DNA of 64,000 nt from Argentina anserina (GCF_933775445.1 NC_065877.1:33108001-33172000); one strand, 5' to 3'. Counted from the stretch's first letter, positions 10,922 to 22,399 are shown. The notes: generated by a model from the letters alone, not told the origin. Made by a program: numbers and translations.

Positions 10922-13900
10922 CACGACCTCCGCACGACCCTTGCATGGCACCCCTGCATGCCCCCTGTAATCCCCCCTGCAACAGCCCCGCACGGCCCCT
11001 ACAGTTCCCTGCACGGCGACACTGCAGCCCCGCCATGGCCATGCGGCCCTGCAATGCTACTTTTTGTCTTTTGCCGATCATAGTTACTTGATCTAATGAC
11101 AACGTGCTTACTCTTTGGCACACATAAGTTTCTTATATGTCAAAGAGGCATTGAGTGCATATCTAAATGAAAGCTATTAATGGATTTAGTTTTCATCCAT
11201 TGTGACTATGATGATAAGATCATCACACATAGAATCAAGAGTGGTTTAGGTGCTCAAGTTTAAATGCCTTATGGCATCATGATTCTAGTCACATGCTTTT
11301 ATGCATCAAGAGAGGAATTGAACCTATGAAATGGTTTTTGTCATAGTAGTTGTATACGTTGATGAATTAACATGATACCATATATAAAATTGGTGAGATG
11401 ATAAGCTACTTGAAGACAATCTTTGTGCCAACATTATTTATCACTTACAAACTCATTGTGAAAGAGTTATTATGTATCGCTTCTAATGATGTAGCGCATC
11501 TCATGAGTCGAAATAGTGTGAATTGTATTCTTTCACGATACTATGATTCGAAATAATGAATCAATGACTCGTTTAGACTATTCTTTTGAGCAAAAATGTT
11601 ATACGGATCAATAATATTCCTCCAAAGTAATGGAGATGTAATATATGCATTATTATGTGCATAAGACCCCTCTATGACATTCATTAACTATGCTCAATCT
11701 CTAAGCCTATTCTTTAGCAAAATTTAGGAGTAACATACACCCTCCTACGCTAAAGAGAATGAGACATAAGATGGAAGCCGAAATTGGCTTATCATGATTC
11801 ACTTTGAGAATAAAATATATTGTGGTGATACATATATCATGGTTAAACTCAAACAATAACACTTAGATGTTATGGAGCACCCAACACAATGACAATAGTT
11901 GAAAAGGCCTTAAATTTCAGGATTTACAGATTGCGGACTTGTCATTGTGAGGACCGGTTCACCTACGTTTAGGTAGGATATTGAGGTGCTACTTGCGGCC
12001 ACTGATTCCTAAAATCTAAGGCTACCTACTCACAAAATTTGAGCCAATTTAGAGATCTGGAACATGGTGAACCACTCGACACAAATGGTTACTGACCTCC
12101 GGCGAGTATTCCGGCCGGTTCGGTGCCTTTACAACCGGTTCCGGCCATGAGGCTGGTGCCAGTGGATTTCTAACACCCGTGTTTACTTGCTTATAAAATT
12201 TCATAGCATTCTAGGTTCGGAAAGTCAGTGAACCATTCATGGAAGTGTAAAATAGAGGTCTGGTATTGGTCGTTGATGTGCCTAGACTTCCAATGAACCA
12301 ACAATTCGAACCATAAGGTACGGCTTGTAGCGTGTCTTGTTTTACGATATCCATCTATACCACCATCATTGACGTTACAGTTGTAACGATTCACATGTTA
12401 GTGATTCAAGTCTAACAATATGCATGTTTGTTAACGGATTATGGTAACGGTTTATCATCCACATATTTTATGTGCCAAATTGCGCCTCCACAAGCGCATG
12501 ATGATGGGTTATTTGATGTTGAATTTGTCTTTGAATAAAACATGAACTTCCACATATGTCCGCTTATATAAAGACCTTAACAGGCGATCTCCTTTAGTCA
12601 TTTTTGATGAGCCGGTCTCCCCGTCGTTAGGGGGAGAGAAGAACAAGTTTGTTCAAGTTCAACGACTTGGTTTTGTTGTGGTTTGTGCCACTGTACCTCA
12701 TCATGTTCCTAATAGTCCTACAAATGGAAGTGATGAGATTAGAGATACATGCTGCAACTATGCCTGTAAGGATTAATGTCCGACAAATGGACATGTAGTC
12801 ACTCTTTGTTGGTGATGTGGTGACTCCACAAATGTGATAGATGGTGTCACTAGGCCGTGGCTCTTACGAAAGTATAGATAGACCACTTGATTCGATATGC
12901 TTGTTGAATGCGAGTTATGGCACAAATTGATCTATGATCAATGATACTCACTCGTATGTTATCTTGGATGATGGTTATTATTGGGGGACACCTCAATGTC
13001 AATACTAATCCAAATGAGAGATCTCGAAGAATGACGATGTTGAATGAGTTTGATGTCGAACTATACATATTATGTTGAAGCAAAATTCTAACATTGTAGA
13101 TTGGCCTACATGGAAAGTGTTATCTGGTAGGATTTGATGGTGATGATCCACCCATGTCGCCGCCACAGTCTCCTGGAAAGCCGTAGAATCCAGTTTTAAC
13201 AAAGAGATAGATCATTAGTCAAGTAATGTCAACACCGCAAATGTAAATCCTATCTATTATACATTTGTTAGGCGTAGTAAGAAAGAGAATAGTTTAAACT
13301 CACCTTATGGCGCAAAATCTCTAGCAAAACGCCCTGGAATCAAATATGAGACGTCTTGTTCTTATAATACCTTATCAGTTAGGTGGTTTCCAAAATAACT
13401 GAATTTGCAGCTTGTGGTCACAGATCATCTCTGTTGGGACTAAGTTAAAGAGATGTAGATAAAAATCATGAATGGATTGGTTTTCACCTAATTCAAGTGC
13501 CTCCAGACCACGGAGTGTGATAACTTGATTAAGGTAGAGATAGTAAAATGAAGTGTGATAGACTCTTGATTAACTAAAAGCCAAAATGCTGATTTCCGAA
13601 GCTCCTTGCTCAAAACTCATGGCTCACCACCCTGACAATGCAGGAGAATTCACTTTGAAGACTTTTTATTGCATAGCTGGGATTTGACATCCCCATAACC
13701 TCATGTTCATTTTGCATGAATGGATGAGTAGGAGCGACAACTAAGCAGTTAAAACTTATAGTTGTGGCTCTCGTTACGCGTAAGTAATTTACCCATAACT
13801 GTCTAGGGATATGCAATATTGCATGCAACTGTACTTAGAATGAAAGGATCTTGAGAATACTAGGTCTCGAAATTGATGACCGTTATTGATGATGTTATTC

Positions 13901-14989
13901 ATCGGTTGGCTAAAGGCAACAAGGAAGTTAAACCAATGCCTATAAGTATTCTATGAATCAGTTGAAGTCATAAAAGACGTGTTTCCGCCGTATGAGCGAT
14001 GATAAGTCTTAAGAGATGAAACTCTCCACATTTAAGTACGATATGTGTATGCATGTACTTGTTGTGATATGCATGACTCAACATCTCATACGGCTTAAAC
14101 TCATAAGGCCAAGATGATGGCTGAGTGCGCTCACACACATGCCAATGCTTGATCACAGCACGGTATGACATCAAATCCTATATCTCAACACAAAAGACAC
14201 TTTAATGAAGCAATGTCAGAACCTGCCCAGATTCGTAGGTCAACTTCCACGGGACCTATAGGGCAGCTCACTTGTTGGAAAATGGTGAGTTGGGTACCAT
14301 TGGAAAGCTCTATGTGTCTACTTTCCAGGAACACTAACTATTTTACTATATCTCTTATATTGAGTGAGTTATAACTGTTTTAATAAAATAGGACGGATCT
14401 GTCTAGAAACTACAGTTGAGTCAACTTCGACGGAGCTTTGTGATCAGCTCAGAATAAATTAGGTTATGAACCATATATCACTAGAAATTCATGGGTGTCT
14501 ACTTTCCATAACTTTTTACAGTTAATCCATACCTATTGTATCGAATAAGTTATGACTGTTTAAGTGCATGAAGGTCATACCACGCGTGAATCTATTTTTC
14601 ATTGCAAACTCTTGTTTTGAGTTATTATGAAATTCTCTTTCTTTTGATCCATATACGGATAAGTGTACATGTTTGATTTAAGAATGTTTGGCGAGATTTG
14701 ATATTCAAATCATTGACTCATTGCTACTTTTGAAGAATGTGAAGAACGTTCGTATACGCTATGTATCTAAACTACGAGATTGAGTTATCAATCAAGAGGG
14801 AATTGTTTTGTAGACTTCAGGGGGAGTCTATATCACATGTTATCTTCAATTGTAGTTGGTGCGTTGTGCTCTTTTTCCCTTCGACCAAGTTTTTATTTTA
14901 CCCAAGAGGTTTTTGTTTTGCTTGGTAAAGTTTTTACTGAGACAACAGTTATGCACCATGACACATTAGGATCGCGATGCAAGGGGGAG

Positions 14990-15183
14990 TGTTGCAGGAG
15001 AATTACTCTCCGTAATCTTCTGGTATATCTTGTCTTAATTAGTATAGGTTAGTCTAGTTAAGGAATGATATAATCTCTGAATCTACATGATACTCAATGT
15101 AATGCATATATATAAGGCATCCTTATTAATGAATAAAGATGATACTTCTCCCTATTCGATGCGTATTACATTCTCCTGTAATA
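14990..15183 (+). repeat. 3' LTR of the old Copia-like element
   Basis: 194 bp, starting TGTTGCAGGAG and ending CTGTAATA. The final CA has mutated to TA. Preceded by the AAGGGGGAG polypurine tract and followed by target copy ATTTT. Confidence 0.9.
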
Positions 15184-15188
15184 ATTTT

Positions 15189-16100
15189 TTAAATAAAAAG
15201 ACAATTATATCATTGTTTAATATTTATTAATTATGATTATTAAATTAAGAAATATTTTTGTTTAATAAAAAAAGATATATTTTCATGGACATAATTCGGA
15301 TACCATATTTAGTAAATAGAAATTAAATTCCAGACGATTTAGTTACCTTATTACATTTATTCGAAAATTATTTTACGATATTTGTTTAAAAATTTACCTT
15401 ACAAATGGTGAAAATAAAATTATTATCTTATGATAATTTATTAGATTTTATAAAACTGGTAAGGTAACAAATTATTTTTGTCCATGTATATATTATATAT
15501 TATGGTCATATATTAATTAAGATTAAAATTGTATGTTACCATGTTTTCATCTTTCTGTCATATATTAATTACTTAGGATGAAATAGTTTTAATAAAATAA
15601 AAGATAAAGAAAAAGTATATTTTTATAATAATCTAGAATCATTGGATTACCATGGATAAATTTGCTTTTTTATTTAAAAATAACATATTATAACTATTTT
15701 AATTACTAACGTAAAAATATTATGTGGCATGCTACGTATGATTGTAGCACCAATGTGGCACCTGAACATTTTCGTATAGAAAACTGAGGCAAATCAGGAT
15801 AAACCACAGGACCAGTACGTTTAGAAACTAGAATATGTGCCGCACATACGTAACGGAATCCTCTTTCTTTGGCCTAATACAGCAAAACTTTCTGCTGTCG
15901 TTATGTGCTATAGCCATTGGCAATCATATCCAAAAGTTCCCCATCTCTAGCTAGATTTAGCATCTAGATTTCTGCTGAGGGTTTGACGCATGTAAAAGAA
16001 TTGAAGAAGAACAAGAGAAGAAAGAATTAGCATTTTACGGAGTTCAAATTTCTCATCCTTCTACAACTTGTAACGAAAGAATCGTTTTCTTTGCATGCAC
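15189..16100. other. AT-rich intergenic / upstream region of the broken LEA-2 gene
   Basis: Very AT-rich DNA without open frames or recognised repeats up to about 15,720. The last 250 bp before 16,100 are less AT-rich and probably include the promoter and leader of the LEA-2 gene that follows. Confidence 0.4.
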
Positions 16101-16341
16101 ACTTTTGATATCAAAGGGGTTAAGTTCTCATCCAACTATCCATTTGAGGGTTGATGCTTGCGTATCAATCCACCTAGTTTCCCAGGTTATCGTTCAGCGA
16201 CGATTTGTGGAACGTCCTGGCCCTAACCAATCCTCATATCCGATGGTTCAAGATCAGCAATTCCCAGGTCCTCACGGTCGCAACGCTCCTCGATACGCCC
16301 CAGCCGGTTCTCGCCGCTCGAAGCACCCTTGCCTGAAATGC

Positions 16342-16346
16342 TATTG
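16342..16346 (+). repeat. Target-site duplication TATTG, left copy
   Basis: Matches 22547-22551 exactly. The 5-bp size is normal for Copia integrase. Confidence 0.85.
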
Positions 16347-16493
16347 AGTGGAATAAACTGATTGTTGCTACTGAATTAATCTTTCATACACACATGATGT
16401 ACATATATATACTAGTCTACCTACAAAAGGAATCCGTGAAACCCGGAACCGTGTTTCACTCCGTGAATTCTGGAACCGTGTTTCACGCCAACA
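16347..16493 (-). repeat. 3' LTR of the palindromic Copia element
   Basis: 147 bp. In element orientation it starts TGTTGGCGTGAAACACGG and ends TTTATTCCACT. It follows the polypurine tract CTTGAGGGGGAG. Identical to the LTR at 22400-22546. Confidence 0.9.
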
Positions 16494-18833
16494 CTCCCCC
16501 TCAAGTTGGTGCATACATATCAACCATGCCCAACTTGCTAAGTGAATCATAAAATACCCTTTTAGACACTCCTTTTGTGAGCATATCGGCAAGTTCCTCT
16601 TCTGTAGAAACAAAAGGAAAACTAATGATCTTCGCGTCTAGCTTTTCTTTTATAAAATGACGGTCAACCTCCACATGTTTTGTACGATCATGTTGCACAG
16701 GATTATGTGAAATATCGATAGCTGCCTTGTTGTCACAGTACAGCTGCATGGCACATTGAGGCTTAATACCTAAATCTTGTAGCAAACTTCTAAGCCATAA
16801 CAATTCGCACACTCCCTGAGCCATACCTCTGTATTCTGCTTCAGCACTAGATCGAGCTACCACATTTTGTTTCTTACTTCTCCACGTAACAAGATTGCCT
16901 CCAACAAAGGTAAAGTATCCTGATGTGGACCTTCGATCGGTAATATTTCCAGCCCAGTCTGCATCTGTGAAGCCACAAATCTCAAGGATATTGTTGTGAT
17001 TAGAAAACATTACTCCTCTCCCTGGAGCTGACTTCAAGTACCTCAAAATCCTCACAACAGCATCCATGTGATCCACACTCGGATTATGCATGAACTGACT
17101 CACTACACTTACTGCATACGCAACATCTGGCCTGGTATGTGACAAATAAATCAGACGTCCAACTAGCCTCTGATAACGAGTTTTATTGGTGGGCACTTGA
17201 TCTGGGTACTCTGCTAACCGATGGTTCTGCTCAATAGGAGTATCAATTGGAGTGCAATCTAACATACCTGTCTCTGTTAATAGATCAAGGATGTACTTCC
17301 TCTGACACAGATAGATACCATCACTTCCCCGGGCTACCTCAATACCTAAGAAGTACTTGAGTGTACCTAGGTCCTTCATCTCAAACTCTGTGGCTAGCTG
17401 CTTTTGTAATCTGTCCACCTCAATAGTATCATTACCAGTAACTACCATATCGTCAACATATATGATTAGGGCTGTTACCTTCCCTTGTTGATGTTTGAGA
17501 AATAATGTGTGGTCTGAATTACTCTGTCTGTAGCCAATTTTCCTCATAAATTGTGAGAATCTGCCAAACCAAGCACGAGGAGACTGTTTAAGACCATATA
17601 AAGACTTCCTCAATCTGCATACAAAGTTATCGGGAGAAGCTGCCACATATCCAGGCGGAAGATCCATGTACACTTCCTCTGTTAGTTCTCCATGAAGGAA
17701 TGCATTCTTAACATCAAACTGCCTAAGTGGCCAGTTCAAGTTAGCAGCGATAGAGAGCAATACCCGGATAGTGTTTATTTTTGCAACAGGTGCAAATGTC
17801 TCATCATAGTCTATGCCATATGTCTGGGTGAACCCCTTTGCTACTAGGCGTGCTTTATACCGGCTTACTGACCCATCTGGATTGTGCTTCACTGTAAACA
17901 CCCATCGACATCCTACAGTCTTCTTGCCATATGGTGGAGGTACAAGCTCCCAAGTATTGTTCTTTTGTAATGCTTTCATCTCTTCCTCCATTGCTTTCCT
18001 CCATTTTGGATCTCCAAATGCATCCTGCACTTTGTTAGGTACTGATACAGTAGATATTTGATTCACGAATGACTCATATGACTTAGATAATCTTTTGGTA
18101 GATACAAAATTGGCCACAGGATACTTGGATTTAGTCTGAAGGGTAGGTTCATATTTCTTTGTGGGTTGACCTCGAGTAGACCTATTTGGCAAAACATATT
18201 GTCTACTATTAGCCTCAATAGAATGACTAACCTCAGATGAGTGATCTTCTGTACCAGGAGAGCTTTGGTCAGGGGTATAAACAGTAGTACGGGATACATG
18301 AGGGACAGTTGTGTTGTCAGCTTCTGGTGCCTGAATCTCTTGAGTGACGACCTCCGGTGGTGCCTGTGTGGCTGACACCTTGGTAATCTCAACGGAACTT
18401 GTTACCATATCGACTGGCTCATTTGTCTCCCCCTCTCCATGATACAACTCTTCAAAATAGGAATTCTCCCCCTGAAGAGCAGTATCAGAAGAGGAAAAGT
18501 AACTCATGTCCTCAAAAAAAGTAACATCCATAGTGACATAGTACTTCTGAGTAGGAGGATGATAGCACCGGTACCCTTTCTGATGGCCTCCGTACCCAAC
18601 AAACACACATTTAACTGCCCGGGCATCCAATTTAGACCGCTGATGTGGTGGAAGATGGACAAAAGCAACACAACCGAAAACACGGGCGGGAAGATTATGA
18701 AAAGAGGGTAATGAGACATGAGACGCAAGTACCTCATATGGAACTTTGCCTTGAAGGACACGAGAAGGAAGACGATTAATGAGGTGGGCAGAAGTGATGA
18801 CAGCATCACCCCAAAGATACTTAGGCATATGGG
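16372..18833. repeat. Left arm of 2.46-kb inverted repeat
   Basis: Reverse complement of 19933-22394, covering part of the LTR, RNase H, RT and the integrase C-terminus. Coordinate sums stay at 38,766 along the arm, so no indel is present. Confidence 0.92.
16501..18828 (-). CDS. Copia pol, partial second copy: integrase C-terminus, RT, RNase H
   Basis: An open frame of 775 residues identical to the last 775 residues of the plus-strand pol. It begins inside the integrase region (MPKYLWGDAV) and carries the reverse transcriptase motifs (YDETFAPVAKI, LYGLKQSPRAW, catalytic YVDD) and RNase H motifs (TDADWAG, SSAEAEYR, DNKAA, ADMLTKG). It lacks protease, the integrase zinc finger and the DDE core, so it cannot act alone. 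It lies directly upstream of the polypurine tract and 3' LTR in the normal order. The two identical open copies indicate that little time has passed since the structure formed. Confidence 0.9.
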   Translation of the reverse strand: MPKYLWGDAVITSAHLINRLPSRVLQGKVPYEVLASHVSLPSFHNLPARVFGCVAFVHLPPHQRSKLDARAVKCVFVGYGGHQKGYRCYHPPTQKYYVTMDVTFFEDMSYFSSSDTALQGENSYFEELYHGEGETNEPVDMVTSSVEITKVSATQAPPEVVTQEIQAPEADNTTVPHVSRTTVYTPDQSSPGTEDHSSEVSHSIEANSRQYVLPNRSTRGQPTKKYEPTLQTKSKYPVANFVSTKRLSKSYESFVNQISTVSVPNKVQDAFGDPKWRKAMEEEMKALQKNNTWELVPPPYGKKTVGCRWVFTVKHNPDGSVSRYKARLVAKGFTQTYGIDYDETFAPVAKINTIRVLLSIAANLNWPLRQFDVKNAFLHGELTEEVYMDLPPGYVAASPDNFVCRLRKSLYGLKQSPRAWFGRFSQFMRKIGYRQSNSDHTLFLKHQQGKVTALIIYVDDMVVTGNDTIEVDRLQKQLATEFEMKDLGTLKYFLGIEVARGSDGIYLCQRKYILDLLTETGMLDCTPIDTPIEQNHRLAEYPDQVPTNKTRYQRLVGRLIYLSHTRPDVAYAVSVVSQFMHNPSVDHMDAVVRILRYLKSAPGRGVMFSNHNNILEICGFTDADWAGNITDRRSTSGYFTFVGGNLVTWRSKKQNVVARSSAEAEYRGMAQGVCELLWLRSLLQDLGIKPQCAMQLYCDNKAAIDISHNPVQHDRTKHVEVDRHFIKEKLDAKIISFPFVSTEEELADMLTKGVSKRVFYDSLSKLGMVDMYAPT

Positions 18834-18899
18834 TACAAGTGCACCGACAACAGATTCTTCTCCATTGCTTTCGCTCTATAATTTCTGATTTGTCAAAAA

Positions 18900-21800
18900 A
18901 TGTTCATCCCTACCGCATCCATCGCTGGTCGTGGTAAAATTGGTATGACTTTAAATATCTCTCACTTTGTTGGTTTTGATACCTGGATTATTGATTCTGG
19001 TGCGTCTGATCATATGACTTATGACAAATTTTATTTTACCACTTTGTCTCCTGCATCAGTACCATATGTTACTAATGCTAATGGTGAGGCATTCCCCGTC
19101 TTAGGAAAAGGGTCTGTTCGTATTACTCCCACTATAGAGCTTCACAATGTGCTCTATGTCCCTGCTTTATCTCATCATTTGATATCTGTTCCCCAATTAA
19201 ACACTGACGCTCAGTGTTCTGTGACTTTTTTCCCTATGTATGTGATATTTCAGGATCTTCTCACCGGAGAGTTAATTGGTCGGGGGTATCTGAGGGGCCG
19301 GTTGTTTCATCTGGATCAGACATATGCGGGGGCGAAACCAGGGGTACAATCTCGGACCGCTCTAATCTCTACTTCTGATAAGCTAAGTGAAATTTGGTTA
19401 TGGCACCGTCGCTTAGGACATCCATCTTTTAGTATTATGAAGAACTCTATGCCTACTTTGTTTTTTAGTGTGGATGAGTCCTCTTTACATTGTGAAACAT
19501 GTGTTTTGGGCAAGAGTCATCGGTCTACCTATTCCCTTAGTAACTCTAATAAAAGTACTCTTCCTTTTGAATTAATTCATTCTGATGTTTGGGGACCTTC
19601 TAAAGAGTCTACTGTGTCAGGTATGCGGTACTATGTGTCATTTATTGATGATTGCACCCGTCTTTCGTGGATTGTTCTTCTTAAAACTAAAAATGAGGTT
19701 TTTCCGGCTTTTCAAGCCTTCTATACCACTGTGCAAACACAATATAATGCCACAATTAGAGTTCTTCGTTCTGATAATGGAGGGGAATATGTGAATCATA
19801 TCTTTCAGGAGTTCTTTAACTCACACGGAATTGTTCATCAAACAACGTGTCCTTACACACCTGAGCAGAATGGCGTTTCTGAAAGGAAAAATCGTCACTT
19901 ACTTGAAATGGCTCGGTGTATTCTTTTTAGTGCCCATATGCCTAAGTATCTTTGGGGTGATGCTGTCATCACTTCTGCCCACCTCATTAATCGTCTTCCT
20001 TCTCGTGTCCTTCAAGGCAAAGTTCCATATGAGGTACTTGCGTCTCATGTCTCATTACCCTCTTTTCATAATCTTCCCGCCCGTGTTTTCGGTTGTGTTG
20101 CTTTTGTCCATCTTCCACCACATCAGCGGTCTAAATTGGATGCCCGGGCAGTTAAATGTGTGTTTGTTGGGTACGGAGGCCATCAGAAAGGGTACCGGTG
20201 CTATCATCCTCCTACTCAGAAGTACTATGTCACTATGGATGTTACTTTTTTTGAGGACATGAGTTACTTTTCCTCTTCTGATACTGCTCTTCAGGGGGAG
20301 AATTCCTATTTTGAAGAGTTGTATCATGGAGAGGGGGAGACAAATGAGCCAGTCGATATGGTAACAAGTTCCGTTGAGATTACCAAGGTGTCAGCCACAC
20401 AGGCACCACCGGAGGTCGTCACTCAAGAGATTCAGGCACCAGAAGCTGACAACACAACTGTCCCTCATGTATCCCGTACTACTGTTTATACCCCTGACCA
20501 AAGCTCTCCTGGTACAGAAGATCACTCATCTGAGGTTAGTCATTCTATTGAGGCTAATAGTAGACAATATGTTTTGCCAAATAGGTCTACTCGAGGTCAA
20601 CCCACAAAGAAATATGAACCTACCCTTCAGACTAAATCCAAGTATCCTGTGGCCAATTTTGTATCTACCAAAAGATTATCTAAGTCATATGAGTCATTCG
20701 TGAATCAAATATCTACTGTATCAGTACCTAACAAAGTGCAGGATGCATTTGGAGATCCAAAATGGAGGAAAGCAATGGAGGAAGAGATGAAAGCATTACA
20801 AAAGAACAATACTTGGGAGCTTGTACCTCCACCATATGGCAAGAAGACTGTAGGATGTCGATGGGTGTTTACAGTGAAGCACAATCCAGATGGGTCAGTA
20901 AGCCGGTATAAAGCACGCCTAGTAGCAAAGGGGTTCACCCAGACATATGGCATAGACTATGATGAGACATTTGCACCTGTTGCAAAAATAAACACTATCC
21001 GGGTATTGCTCTCTATCGCTGCTAACTTGAACTGGCCACTTAGGCAGTTTGATGTTAAGAATGCATTCCTTCATGGAGAACTAACAGAGGAAGTGTACAT
21101 GGATCTTCCGCCTGGATATGTGGCAGCTTCTCCCGATAACTTTGTATGCAGATTGAGGAAGTCTTTATATGGTCTTAAACAGTCTCCTCGTGCTTGGTTT
21201 GGCAGATTCTCACAATTTATGAGGAAAATTGGCTACAGACAGAGTAATTCAGACCACACATTATTTCTCAAACATCAACAAGGGAAGGTAACAGCCCTAA
21301 TCATATATGTTGACGATATGGTAGTTACTGGTAATGATACTATTGAGGTGGACAGATTACAAAAGCAGCTAGCCACAGAGTTTGAGATGAAGGACCTAGG
21401 TACACTCAAGTACTTCTTAGGTATTGAGGTAGCCCGGGGAAGTGATGGTATCTATCTGTGTCAGAGGAAGTACATCCTTGATCTATTAACAGAGACAGGT
21501 ATGTTAGATTGCACTCCAATTGATACTCCTATTGAGCAGAACCATCGGTTAGCAGAGTACCCAGATCAAGTGCCCACCAATAAAACTCGTTATCAGAGGC
21601 TAGTTGGACGTCTGATTTATTTGTCACATACCAGGCCAGATGTTGCGTATGCAGTAAGTGTAGTGAGTCAGTTCATGCATAATCCGAGTGTGGATCACAT
21701 GGATGCTGTTGTGAGGATTTTGAGGTACTTGAAGTCAGCTCCAGGGAGAGGAGTAATGTTTTCTAATCACAACAATATCCTTGAGATTTGTGGCTTCACA

Positions 21801-22265
21801 GATGCAGACTGGGCTGGAAATATTACCGATCGAAGGTCCACATCAGGATACTTTACCTTTGTTGGAGGCAATCTTGTTACGTGGAGAAGTAAGAAACAAA
21901 ATGTGGTAGCTCGATCTAGTGCTGAAGCAGAATACAGAGGTATGGCTCAGGGAGTGTGCGAATTGTTATGGCTTAGAAGTTTGCTACAAGATTTAGGTAT
22001 TAAGCCTCAATGTGCCATGCAGCTGTACTGTGACAACAAGGCAGCTATCGATATTTCACATAATCCTGTGCAACATGATCGTACAAAACATGTGGAGGTT
22101 GACCGTCATTTTATAAAAGAAAAGCTAGACGCGAAGATCATTAGTTTTCCTTTTGTTTCTACAGAAGAGGAACTTGCCGATATGCTCACAAAAGGAGTGT
22201 CTAAAAGGGTATTTTATGATTCACTTAGCAAGTTGGGCATGGTTGATATGTATGCACCAACTTGA
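18900..22265 (+). CDS. Copia pol polyprotein: protease, integrase, RT, RNase H (gag missing)
   Basis: An open frame of 1,121 residues in the classic Copia order. The aspartic protease has WIIDSGASDHM near residues 29-39. The integrase zinc finger has HRRLGHP and CETC near 170-205. The DDE core has HSDVWG near 227, RSDNGGEY near 290 and a downstream NGVSERKNR. Reverse transcriptase has YVDD near residue 803, and RNase H has TDADW near 966. It ends immediately before the polypurine tract. The 5' part that would encode gag is absent, so the ATG at 18900 is probably only an internal Met. The frame is intact but lies antisense to the element's overall orientation, in the inverted half of the palindrome. 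Confidence 0.92.
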   Translation: MFIPTASIAGRGKIGMTLNISHFVGFDTWIIDSGASDHMTYDKFYFTTLSPASVPYVTNANGEAFPVLGKGSVRITPTIELHNVLYVPALSHHLISVPQLNTDAQCSVTFFPMYVIFQDLLTGELIGRGYLRGRLFHLDQTYAGAKPGVQSRTALISTSDKLSEIWLWHRRLGHPSFSIMKNSMPTLFFSVDESSLHCETCVLGKSHRSTYSLSNSNKSTLPFELIHSDVWGPSKESTVSGMRYYVSFIDDCTRLSWIVLLKTKNEVFPAFQAFYTTVQTQYNATIRVLRSDNGGEYVNHIFQEFFNSHGIVHQTTCPYTPEQNGVSERKNRHLLEMARCILFSAHMPKYLWGDAVITSAHLINRLPSRVLQGKVPYEVLASHVSLPSFHNLPARVFGCVAFVHLPPHQRSKLDARAVKCVFVGYGGHQKGYRCYHPPTQKYYVTMDVTFFEDMSYFSSSDTALQGENSYFEELYHGEGETNEPVDMVTSSVEITKVSATQAPPEVVTQEIQAPEADNTTVPHVSRTTVYTPDQSSPGTEDHSSEVSHSIEANSRQYVLPNRSTRGQPTKKYEPTLQTKSKYPVANFVSTKRLSKSYESFVNQISTVSVPNKVQDAFGDPKWRKAMEEEMKALQKNNTWELVPPPYGKKTVGCRWVFTVKHNPDGSVSRYKARLVAKGFTQTYGIDYDETFAPVAKINTIRVLLSIAANLNWPLRQFDVKNAFLHGELTEEVYMDLPPGYVAASPDNFVCRLRKSLYGLKQSPRAWFGRFSQFMRKIGYRQSNSDHTLFLKHQQGKVTALIIYVDDMVVTGNDTIEVDRLQKQLATEFEMKDLGTLKYFLGIEVARGSDGIYLCQRKYILDLLTETGMLDCTPIDTPIEQNHRLAEYPDQVPTNKTRYQRLVGRLIYLSHTRPDVAYAVSVVSQFMHNPSVDHMDAVVRILRYLKSAPGRGVMFSNHNNILEICGFTDADWAGNITDRRSTSGYFTFVGGNLVTWRSKKQNVVARSSAEAEYRGMAQGVCELLWLRSLLQDLGIKPQCAMQLYCDNKAAIDISHNPVQHDRTKHVEVDRHFIKEKLDAKIISFPFVSTEEELADMLTKGVSKRVFYDSLSKLGMVDMYAPT

Positions 22266-22394
22266 GGGGGAGTGTTGGCGTGAAACACGGTTCCAGAATT
22301 CACGGAGTGAAACACGGTTCCGGGTTTCACGGATTCCTTTTGTAGGTAGACTAGTATATATATGTACATCATGTGTGTATGAAAAATTAATTCA
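19933..22394. repeat. Right arm of 2.46-kb inverted repeat
   Basis: Partner of 16372-18833. The intervening 1,099 bp contain protease and most of integrase and would form the loop of a hairpin transcript. Confidence 0.92.
22273..22394 (+). repeat. Truncated internal LTR, inverted relative to the outer LTRs
   Basis: Starts TGTTGGCGTG right after the polypurine tract and runs about 122 bp to ATTAATTCA, then stops 25 bp short of the LTR end. It is joined directly to TACCA, the reverse complement of the start of the primer-binding site next to the outer LTR. Confidence 0.85.
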
Positions 22395-22399
22395 TACCA

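Larger units (their letters stand above)
8340..15183 (+). mobile_element. Old Copia-like LTR retrotransposon, decayed
   Basis: Two 194-bp direct repeats (8340-8533 and 14990-15183) bound a 6.8-kb element, flanked by the 5-bp duplication ATTTT (8335-8339 and 15184-15188). Right after the left LTR comes CGTTATCAGCAC, a primer-binding-site motif common in plant Copia elements. Just before the right LTR is a purine tract, AAGGGGGAG. By eye the LTRs differ at 21 of 194 positions, about 11%. No long open frame remains. Short stretches near 11,280-11,400 and 12,620-12,830 are reminiscent of Copia pol text (a YVDD-like remnant, and the linker between integrase and reverse transcriptase), which would place pol parts out of normal order. 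These internal assignments are tentative. Confidence 0.85.

Noticed and set aside
10706..11123. Overlapping GC-rich open frames on both strands with Pro- or Gly-rich products
   Set aside because: They arise from the poly(C) and CCTGCA-type low-complexity text inside the old LTR element and show no conserved motif.
18439..18711. Open frames antisense to the Copia pol copies (several mirrored pairs)
   Set aside because: They are shadows of the pol reading frame and occur in identical mirrored form in both arms.
18834..19932. Whether the inverted arms are simply a long-read foldback artefact
   Set aside because: A foldback would give flank-arm-inverted arm-inverted flank. Here the two outer flanks are the two different halves of one LEA-2 gene, and an extra LTR plus primer-binding site lies only on the right. 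An artefact is still possible but not the simplest reading.
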